Part shown: one piece after another, positions 1 to 4,513 of the stretch
Layout of the letters: every line of letters begins with the position of its first letter
Numbering within the stretch: position 1 is the stretch's first letter
Notes under the pieces: model-generated
The model's database searches: none
What the model was told of the DNA's origin: nothing
The model's input: only the letters and a program-made list of their open reading frames with translations
Source of the DNA: Anaerolineales bacterium
GTDB lineage: Bacteria > Chloroflexota > Anaerolineae > 4572-78 > J111
Direction: 5' to 3'
Assembly (NCBI GenBank): GCA_012032575.1
Contig: JAAUSP010000565.1
Location: 1 to 5,143, forward strand
Length of the DNA: 5,143 nt
Position numbers and translations under genes: made by a program

Positions 1-911
1 CGGAGATCATCGCCCCAATTCGCTCGGCCCGGTTGATCAATCTGCAAATGGTGCCCCAGTACGGCGGTGCGCTGGCCAACTCCGGCGGCTCCGATCAGGT
101 GCGCTGGGAGCTGTCACAGGCCGCCGACCTGGTCAATTTGGACGAATTTTTCAGCCCGCAGCCCTACTTTTACCGCGAGAATGAAGGCTGGCAAACCCGC
201 CTGGCCTTCGATGCCGCCACGGCCCGCGAGTATATGGACGACGAGGATTTGGAAGCCGACGTTAAGCTGCGTGGTTTTGTATTTAGCCCCAAGGTCGAGG
301 CCAAAGATTTGCCCAAAGAAGCAGTCGGCCCGGCGAAAGAGGCCATTATCCCCTATCCGCAGCAAACCAGCGAGGTAACGTGGAAGTACGATTCGGCCAG
401 TGGTGTTTATTTACGCTCGAAAACGGGCGAGCCGATGGACGATTTCGACGGCAAGCAGCTCTCGGCCAGCAATGTCATCATCTATTTTGCCGAGCACGCC
501 GATACTGATATTGTCGAAGACAGCAACGGCGCGACCTCGATTCGGATTGTGGTCAATGGGCTGGGCACAGCCTGGCTGCTGCGCGACGGCCAGATATTGA
601 AGGGAAATTGGGCCACAGATGGCCTGGAAACCCCTAATTTTATTTTCAACGACGGCCGGTCCATGCCGCTCAAACCCGGCAACACCTGGGTTGAAGTGGT
701 CCCGCTTGATTTTGAAATCGAGATTGACGGTGTGGCCCACCCCCGCCTGAGCGACGCCGGCGGCAAAGCTTCCGCAGGCAGCAGTAGTGACGAACCGGAA
801 GCAGAGGCAACGGACGAAGCAGAAGCAACCGTCACCCCGACCTCCACCCTCATCGGTGCGCGGCCTGCGGCCACACCTACACCTACAGTTGCGCCTACAA
901 CGGAGGAGTAA
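1..911 (+). CDS. DUF3048 domain-containing protein (YerB-like), C-terminal part, 5' truncated
   Basis: The frame is open to the left edge (first whole codon at 3) and stops at TAA 909-911, leaving about 302 residues; the true start and any signal peptide or lipobox lie outside. The first visible residues, EIIAPIRSARLINLQMV, resemble the 'GPVRSAR' segment of the DUF3048 N-terminal domain. The block from SEVTWKYDSASGVYLRS (about window bases 370-420) through NVIIYFAEH and the GTAWLLRDGQILKGNW segment to about base 700 matches the DUF3048 C-terminal domain. The final ~45 residues are low-complexity, rich in Glu/Ala then Thr/Pro, as in exported Chloroflexota proteins. Known members such as Bacillus YerB are putative lipoproteins of unknown biochemical function, so an extracytoplasmic location is inferred. 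The next gene starts 94 bases downstream with no terminator between, so cotranscription is possible. TTG 33 and ATG 48 are internal codons, not starts. The family call is strong; the role is unknown. Confidence 0.85.
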   Translation, partial: EIIAPIRSARLINLQMVPQYGGALANSGGSDQVRWELSQAADLVNLDEFFSPQPYFYRENEGWQTRLAFDAATAREYMDDEDLEADVKLRGFVFSPKVEAKDLPKEAVGPAKEAIIPYPQQTSEVTWKYDSASGVYLRSKTGEPMDDFDGKQLSASNVIIYFAEHADTDIVEDSNGATSIRIVVNGLGTAWLLRDGQILKGNWATDGLETPNFIFNDGRSMPLKPGNTWVEVVPLDFEIEIDGVAHPRLSDAGGKASAGSSSDEPEAEATDEAEATVTPTSTLIGARPAATPTPTVAPTTEE

Positions 912-942
912 GGATTTTGCTCTAACCAGAGAGACCATAGTT

Positions 943-994
943 TGATGCGTGATGCGTGATGCGTGACTCTTTACGCATCACGCATCACGTATCA
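943..994. repeat. 7-bp tandem repeats arranged as a 22-24 bp hairpin
   Basis: The left arm (943-966) is three copies of TGATGCG plus TGA. The right arm (973-994) is the reverse complement, with one G to A difference that would still pair as G-U in RNA. The arms pair over 22 bp (943-964 with 973-994) and can close two further pairs (G-U, A-U) to leave a CTCT tetraloop at 967-970. No T-run follows, so it is not a classical intrinsic terminator. It lies between the DUF3048 stop and the DUF2877 start. In a transcript it could shield the upstream mRNA 3' end or attenuate readthrough; it may also be a dispersed intergenic repeat. The structure is seen directly; its function is not known. Confidence 0.85.
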
Positions 995-1005
995 CAGGTA
1001 AGTTC

Positions 1006-1863
1006 TTGCCTACATTAACGGCACTTTCGATAGCCCGCCCCCTGCTCGAAGCCTTAGCCATTCACCCCTTCGAGGGGCGGGTGATGGGCCGATTTGAGCG
1101 GGCTATTAATCTGGCAGAACCGACCGGCTGGGTCATCGCCGTGACCGGGCCGGAAATAGGCCGGGGGCCATTCTCTGTTGTAGTAGCAGCCCCGCCTGAT
1201 TTTTTTAATCAATTTGCCGTTGGGCAGCCGGTGATAGCCGACCAGCATGGACTGACTGTTGGCAAGTGGCGTCTCGACTGGAGCGCTGCTGCAGTCTGGG
1301 AACCACGATTAATTAGTCCGACTCAACCCCTTCGCCTTACCTCAAAGATTGTCCACGCTCTGAGACCCTACATTGATTGGCCTGCCCCGACAGAATCTAC
1401 TCCTGTGCTTGGGGAACGGTTGCGCCAAGCGGCGGCTCAATTTAGCCAGGCTCTTGGTGATAAAACAAAGGCGGAGCAAGTTGCCAGGGCCGCATCTTCC
1501 CTGGCTGGGCTGGGCAGTGGTCTGACTCCAGCGGGTGATGATTATCTGGTCGGCGCTATGGCTGCGTTGTGGCTAACCGATTTAAAGGCTTTACTGCCTG
1601 AAATAGCCGCTGCTGCTGTGCCCCAAACGACCACGTTAAGCGCCGCATTTTTAACTGCGGCCGCACGAGGTGAGTTTTTGGAACCCTGGCATCATCTGGC
1701 TCAAAGTCTTTACACCGGCACTATCGAATCATTGAGCCGGGCCTTGGCCCAGGTAGCCACATTTGGCGCTTCGTCCGGCCGGGATGCGCTGGCCGGTTTT
1801 ACCACAAGCCTGTACAGGTTAAGAACACGGATGCGCGGAATTAAACGGATGAGCCAACAATAA
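1006..1863 (+). CDS. DUF2877 domain-containing protein (AllH/YlbF family)
   Basis: The 285-residue protein carries the family signature GLGSGLTPAGDDYLVG at residues 168-183 and a second conserved block, GASSGRDALAGF, at 254-265. The N-terminal GRVMGRFERAINL segment (24-36) also fits the family. No signal peptide or membrane segment is visible, so it should be cytosolic. TTG at 1006 is the only usual start codon between the in-frame stop at 964-966 and the family homology; an AGGTAAG at 996-1002 is a weak ribosome site. A start at GTG 1081 or ATG 1084 would cut into the conserved N-terminus. E. coli YlbF (AllH), a DUF2877 protein, is a subunit of oxamate carbamoyltransferase in allantoin breakdown. 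No AllF or AllG partner is in this window, so that activity cannot be assigned here. The last ~13 residues (RTRMRGIKRMSQQ) are encoded within a palindromic repeat and look like a replaced C-terminus. The family call is firm, the function open. Confidence 0.85.
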   Translation: MPTLTALSIARPLLEALAIHPFEGRVMGRFERAINLAEPTGWVIAVTGPEIGRGPFSVVVAAPPDFFNQFAVGQPVIADQHGLTVGKWRLDWSAAAVWEPRLISPTQPLRLTSKIVHALRPYIDWPAPTESTPVLGERLRQAAAQFSQALGDKTKAEQVARAASSLAGLGSGLTPAGDDYLVGAMAALWLTDLKALLPEIAAAAVPQTTTLSAAFLTAAARGEFLEPWHHLAQSLYTGTIESLSRALAQVATFGASSGRDALAGFTTSLYRLRTRMRGIKRMSQQ

Positions 1864-1891
1864 ATCCGTTAATTCTACTCATCCGTGTTCT
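1822..1891. repeat. Long imperfect palindrome spanning the DUF2877 stop codon
   Basis: The left arm 1822-1850 and right arm 1864-1891 are near-perfect inverted repeats. The outer 12 bases (AGAACACGGATG against CATCCGTGTTCT) pair perfectly, followed by a 3-4 base mismatch, then GAATTAA pairing with TTAATTC and a final CGGAT/ATCCG pair set with one bulged A. The 13-base loop 1851-1863 contains the TAA stop. The left arm encodes residues R273-R281 of the DUF2877 protein. No T-run follows, so it is unlikely to be a simple terminator. It looks like a mobile or dispersed palindromic element that has landed at, and become part of, the gene's 3' end. Confidence 0.8.
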
Positions 1892-2073
1892 GCCCCTGAC
1901 CCAAGCACATAATTTGTGGACTATCTCCCATTTCTCTATTGCTACAAGCGTATGGATTCCGTAGCGTTGTAGTTAGGTAAAGCGATAAAGCTTATGTTAT
2001 ATTGAATACATTGAAGCGTTCAACCATCATTAACTTAGGCCATAAGGCATGTTCATCTTCTCCTCCTTTTTTT

Positions 2074-2106
2074 GAAGTCCGGCGTTAGCGCCGGACTTCT
2101 CTTTTT
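2074..2106 (+). terminator. Rho-independent terminator
   Basis: A perfect 11-bp GC-rich stem, GAAGTCCGGCG (2074-2084) and its complement (2089-2099), closes a TTAG loop and is followed by TCTTTTT (2100-2106). It would end transcripts arriving from the DUF2877 gene ~210 bases upstream, or from a promoter in between. The T-run on the other side of the stem (2067-2073) has the wrong orientation to make it a good minus-strand terminator. Confidence 0.9.
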
Positions 2107-2172
2107 CCCCCGGTTAACCTATAAAATAGGCAATTAGTACCGAAATTTTCAGGTTACATACTTTATGATGAG

Positions 2173-2185
2173 TCATTTTAAATGA
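2173..2185. promoter_or_regulatory. 13-bp palindrome upstream of the LysM promoter
   Basis: TCATTT-T-AAATGA is a perfect 6-bp inverted repeat around a single T, ending 16 bases before the -35 box at 2202. At roughly -64 to -52 relative to the predicted transcription start it could be an activator site or an AT-rich UP-like element. Short AT-rich palindromes are common by chance in such DNA, so the regulatory role is only a possibility. Confidence 0.3.
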
Positions 2186-2201
2186 TTATGTCTAGTATCT
2201 A

Positions 2202-2230
2202 TTGCAAGAAAATTAAAGAGTCGGTATAAT
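2202..2230 (+). promoter_or_regulatory. Sigma-70-like promoter for the LysM gene
   Basis: A TTGCAA -35 box (2202-2207) is separated by exactly 17 bases from a perfect TATAAT -10 box (2225-2230). The predicted start of transcription is near 2237, downstream of the terminator at 2074-2106, so the LysM gene should have its own transcript with a leader of about 242 bases. The boxes and spacing are seen; activity is inferred. Confidence 0.75.
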
Positions 2231-2379
2231 TGTTTTAACATAAAGGCTTACCATAAAAAGTTGACATAGTAAATGAGAGATTACTGCGTCAGCTTGATTT
2301 TATTAGCCGTAGGGCCGGGGATGGCCTGGGGTTAATGGAAGAGGAGGTGTTTAGAGAAAATCCACTCACTATCAAATTC

Positions 2380-2408
2380 CTTTTTGGCTGATTAGCTGAG
2401 CCAAAAAG
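2380..2408 (+). promoter_or_regulatory. Hairpin in the LysM mRNA leader
   Basis: CTTTTTGGCT (2380-2389) and AGCCAAAAAG (2399-2408) form a perfect 10-bp stem with a 9-base loop, about 70 bases before the LysM start codon. No T-run follows on the + strand, so it is not a terminator as drawn. It may stabilise the leader or be one arm of a larger regulatory fold that includes the G-rich stretch 2311-2331. Confidence 0.45.
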
Positions 2409-2478
2409 AGTTATTTAATGGTATTTCAATTTTTAGCAAAAAGATGCGGTAAAAATTTCTGTTTCCATAGGAGGAAAA

Positions 2479-2979
2479 ATGACCAGAAGTTTAATTTTTA
2501 AGCTATTAGCAGTTATGCTTGCCGTTGTGTTGTTACAGGTAGCTGTTACAGCCGACAGTCAGGCGCAGGGTTACGGTGGCGGCGGTTGGGGCGGCGGCTT
2601 TCATTACACCGTCCATTATGGCGATACCCTCTTTGCCATTTGCCGAAAATTTGGGGTGGACCCTTACGAAATCGCCCGGATTAACGGCCTGCCCAACCCA
2701 AACCACATTTATGCCGGACAGGTCTTGTACATTCCCGCTAGCAGCGGTTACTGCCCCACCTGCTGGGCTAATCAGTATCACCCCCGGCCCAAGCCAGTTC
2801 ATTGGCAGCACGGCTGTGGCAACAACTGCTATCAGCAGCCTGTCAAATGGCAGGGCTGTGGCAATGACTGCTACCGCCAGGGTTACGGGTATGATTACAC
2901 CGGCTACTACTACGAGGGCTACTACCCCAACTATCAGCGCTACAGCTACACCTGCGGTTACAACTACAACTGCTACTAA
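2479..2979 (+). CDS. Secreted LysM domain protein with Tyr/Cys-rich C-terminal tail
   Basis: ATG 2479 follows a full AGGAGG ribosome site (2469-2474) with only 4 bases between. The 166-residue product starts with a signal peptide: basic MTRSLIFK, a hydrophobic core 9-23, and a likely cleavage after ADSQA (about residue 29). A Gly-rich linker (31-40) leads to one LysM domain at 42-86 (YTVHYGDTLFAICRKFGV ... INGLPNPNHIYAGQVLYIP), a fold that binds N-acetylglucosamine-containing glycans such as peptidoglycan. The tail, 87-166, is unusual: it has CPTC (92-95), two copies of GCGN(N/D)CY (112-118 and 126-132) inside a ~13-residue duplication, a Tyr/Gly-rich stretch (135-157) and CGYNYNC (159-165). 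Paired cysteines suggest disulfides outside the cytoplasm. No catalytic domain is present, so it is probably a structural or wall-binding protein rather than a hydrolase. It has its own promoter and terminator, so it is monocistronic. Confidence 0.9.
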   Translation: MTRSLIFKLLAVMLAVVLLQVAVTADSQAQGYGGGGWGGGFHYTVHYGDTLFAICRKFGVDPYEIARINGLPNPNHIYAGQVLYIPASSGYCPTCWANQYHPRPKPVHWQHGCGNNCYQQPVKWQGCGNDCYRQGYGYDYTGYYYEGYYPNYQRYSYTCGYNYNCY

Positions 2980-3032
2980 ACACTGATACTTTCGTTTGGG
3001 CCTGAGAGCCAAAACAACCGATATTGAACCTC

Positions 3033-3063
3033 AGCCTGGCCTGCCAAGGGCCAGGCTTTTTTT
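3033..3063 (+). terminator. Rho-independent terminator of the LysM gene
   Basis: A 9-bp stem, AGCCTGGCC (3033-3041) with GGCCAGGCT (3049-3057), has a 7-base loop and runs straight into seven Ts (3057-3063). It lies 54 bases after the LysM stop codon and isolates that gene from the dnaJ operon. Confidence 0.92.
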
Positions 3064-3084
3064 GTGTAAAAAGCCCTCCTGTGT

Positions 3085-3112
3085 TTGCTGAAATCAACGC
3101 AACTCATATAAT
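3085..3112 (+). promoter_or_regulatory. Sigma-70-like promoter of the dnaJ-hspR operon
   Basis: TTGCTG (3085-3090) and a perfect TATAAT (3107-3112) are 16 bases apart. Transcription would start near 3119, giving a ~120-base leader before the dnaJ ATG. CAACTC (3100-3105) and GAGTTG (3120-3125) form an inverted repeat bracketing the -10 box, a plausible place for a repressor. The HspR-type operator lies just downstream. Confidence 0.7.
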
Positions 3113-3145
3113 GCGATCAGAGTTGGGTTAGCTTATCTTAATAAA

Positions 3146-3166
3146 CTTGATAGTAATAGACTCAAC
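3146..3166 (+). promoter_or_regulatory. HAIR-like operator (HspR binding site)
   Basis: CTTGATA-N7-ACTCAAC matches the published HAIR consensus CTTGAGT-N7-ACTCAAG at 11 of 14 positions with the exact 7-base spacing. It lies at about +28 to +48 relative to the predicted transcription start of the dnaJ operon, which encodes an HspR-type protein as its second gene. A second CTTGATA half-site occurs at 3180-3186, without a good partner half. The match is seen directly; binding is inferred from the HspR family. Confidence 0.65.
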
Positions 3167-3238
3167 TATGGTCGAGTAGCTTGATAGGGCTGCCGGCAAT
3201 CAAAATTATTCCTCAGGGGACAAGGAACAATTTATTAG

Positions 3239-4156
3239 ATGGATTACAAAGATTATTACAAAATACTGGGTGTGGACAAAACCGCCAGCACCGACGACAT
3301 TAAAAAAGCCTATCGGAAATTAGCCCGCAAATATCATCCCGATGTTAACCCCAATGATAAAGTTGCCGAAGAGCGCTTCAAAGAAATCAACGAAGCCAAC
3401 GAGGTGTTAACCGACGCTGACAAACGGTCCAAATACGACCGTCTGGGGTCCAGTTGGCAGGCTTACCAGCATGCTGGCGGCGGCAGCGGCTTCGATTGGA
3501 GCGAATGGGTGTCCTCCGGCAATCGGGGCGGCTTTGTGGATTTGAACGACATTTTGAGTGGTGGGGCTGGTCGCGCCGGTGGTTTCTCTGATTTTTTTGA
3601 AGCCATTTTCGGTAACGCCGCCCAGGCCCGCACCGCACCTCGCCAGGGACAGGATTACAACCAGAAGATTGAGATTTCGCTGGAAGAAGCCTTTAACGGC
3701 GCGGCCCGCATTCTGCGGGTGGGCGGTCGCCGGATTGAAGTTAAAATTCCCAAAGGCGCTAAAACGGGCACCAAAGTCCGTGTGCGCGGTGAAGGTGCTG
3801 AAGGCGTCGGCGGCGGCTCCAAGGGTGATCTTTACCTGGAAATTGAAGTGACGCCTCACCCCACCTTTGAGCGGGTTGGCGACGATCTTTATGCCGAACT
3901 GCCGGTTGACCTGTACACCGCCATTCTGGGCGGCGAAGCCATGGTGCCCACCTTCAAAGGCAAAATCAAACTGCGCATTCCGCCAGAAACTCAATCGGGG
4001 CGGAAATTCCGGCTCAAAGGCCAGGGCATGCCCCACTTAAAGCAGTCAGATGAGCGGGGCGACCTGTATGCCAAAGTGGTAGTGCAGTTGCCGCAAAACT
4101 TAACCCCCGAAGAAATTGCCCTGTTTGAAGAATTAGCCGACATGCGCGGCCTGTAA
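3239..4156 (+). CDS. cbpA: DnaJ-family co-chaperone, class B (CbpA type, no zinc finger)
   Basis: This 305-residue protein is almost exactly the length of CbpA. The J domain covers residues 5-69 with the HPD motif at 33-35, which stimulates DnaK ATP hydrolysis. A Gly/Phe-rich linker follows (about 79-126, including [13 protein letters not shown]). The two substrate-binding beta domains span about 137-212 and 213-286, with the typical GDLYLEIEV and GDLYAKVVV strands, and the end (288-300) resembles the dimerisation helix. The CxxCxGxG zinc-finger repeats of class A DnaJ are absent; the protein has no cysteine at all. It would act in the cytosol, delivering unfolded clients to Dna[13 protein letters not shown] is the standard family start; the AAGGA at 3222-3226 is 12 bases away, a rather long spacing. 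The gene heads an operon with hspR 12 bases downstream, and its promoter region carries a HAIR-like site, so heat-shock control by HspR is likely. No dnaK or grpE is in the window. Confidence 0.95.
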   Translation: MDYKDYYKILGVDKTASTDDIKKAYRKLARKYHPDVNPNDKVAEERFKEINEANEVLTDADKRSKYDRLGSSWQAYQHAGGGSGFDWSEWVSSGNRGGFVDLNDILSGGAGRAGGFSDFFEAIFGNAAQARTAPRQGQDYNQKIEISLEEAFNGAARILRVGGRRIEVKIPKGAKTGTKVRVRGEGAEGVGGGSKGDLYLEIEVTPHPTFERVGDDLYAELPVDLYTAILGGEAMVPTFKGKIKLRIPPETQSGRKFRLKGQGMPHLKQSDERGDLYAKVVVQLPQNLTPEEIALFEELADMRGL

Positions 4157-4168
4157 AGGGGCCGGCGC

Positions 4169-4513
4169 ATGCTCGACAAGCTCGATGCCGGCCCTAACCA
4201 GCCAATGTACGTGATCAGTGTGGCGGCCAAAATGATTGGGGTGCATCCCCAAACGCTGCGCCATTACGAAGATGTGGGCCTGGTCACACCGGAGCGGAGC
4301 GATGGCAACATCCGGCTCTATTCTCCCGCCGATATTGACCGGCTGCGCCAGATCATTCGTCTGACCGACGAATTGGGGGTAAACCTGGCCGGGGCGCAAA
4401 TTATTCTGGATATGCGCGAGCGGCTGGAGGAACTGCAACTGGAAATGGAGGCTATGCAGGCCGAACTGCAAGCCGAAATTACCCGCTTACGCAAGCGCCT
4501 GATTGACGGCTGA
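4169..4513 (+). CDS. hspR: HspR-type MerR-family heat-shock repressor
   Basis: The 114-residue protein has the MerR helix-turn-helix in its HspR form: YVISVAAKMIGVHPQTLRHYEDVGLVTPERS at 14-44, followed by the wing and NIRLYSPADIDRLRQI (47-62). GVNLAGAQIIL (70-80) is characteristic of HspR rather than metal- or drug-sensing MerR proteins. A Glu/Leu/Met-rich coiled coil (about 80-111) should mediate dimerisation; there is no effector domain and no cysteine. Known HspR proteins repress dnaK, dnaJ and clpB operons by binding HAIR sites, with DnaK as co-repressor in Streptomyces. Here it follows dnaJ by 12 bases and a HAIR-like site precedes dnaJ, so negative autoregulation is likely. ATG 4169 has GGGG (4158-4161) 7 bases upstream. 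ATG 4205 (residue 13) sits right before the conserved domain but has no ribosome site. The TGA stop overlaps the next start by one base. Confidence 0.93.
   Translation: MLDKLDAGPNQPMYVISVAAKMIGVHPQTLRHYEDVGLVTPERSDGNIRLYSPADIDRLRQIIRLTDELGVNLAGAQIILDMRERLEELQLEMEAMQAELQAEITRLRKRLIDG

Larger units (their letters stand above)
1864..2478. other. 615-base AT-rich intergenic region, no supported protein gene
   Basis: This stretch separates the DUF2877 gene from the LysM gene and is clearly more AT-rich than the flanking coding sequence. It holds the right arm of the preceding palindrome (to 1891), an unassigned stretch (1892-2073) with an extended -10-like TGTTATATT at 1995-2003, an intrinsic terminator (2074-2106), small inverted repeats CCTAT-AAA-ATAGG (2118-2130) and TCATTT-T-AAATGA (2173-2185), a promoter (2202-2230) and a long LysM leader with a hairpin (2380-2408). 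No reading frame here shows coding character; an 18-codon frame at 2335-2391 is considered under findings. Confidence 0.7.

Noticed and set aside
48..50. ATG 48 or TTG 33 as the start of the first gene
   Set aside because: The frame is open to the left edge and the codons before them encode conserved DUF3048 residues (the PIRSAR segment), so the gene begins outside the window.
411..938. Minus-strand frame of 175 codons opposite the DUF3048 gene
   Set aside because: Arg/Cys/Gly-rich composition without any domain, opposite a recognised coding frame.
943..994. The heptamer repeats read as a small CRISPR-like array
   Set aside because: Units are 7 bp, directly abutting without spacers, and mirrored as an inverted repeat; there are no cas genes.
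2261..2266. Perfect TTGACA -35 box upstream of the LysM gene
   Set aside because: No acceptable -10 hexamer at 15-19 bases downstream (the sequence there is CTGCGT-like). The TTGCAA-N17-TATAAT pair just upstream is much better.
2533..3012. Minus-strand frame of 159 codons, Val/Ala-rich and hydrophobic
   Set aside because: The hydrophobic Val/Ala runs come from reading the Tyr/Asn codons of the LysM tail backwards; the + strand has a signal peptide, LysM domain, ribosome site and terminator.
3147..3172. TTGATA / TATGGT as a second dnaJ promoter
   Set aside because: The spacing is only 14 bases and both boxes are poor; the TTGATA is better explained as part of the HAIR-like operator.
3407..4036. 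Minus-strand frame of 209 codons opposite dnaJ
   Set aside because: No recognisable domain; the + strand encodes an unmistakable full-length DnaJ-family protein.
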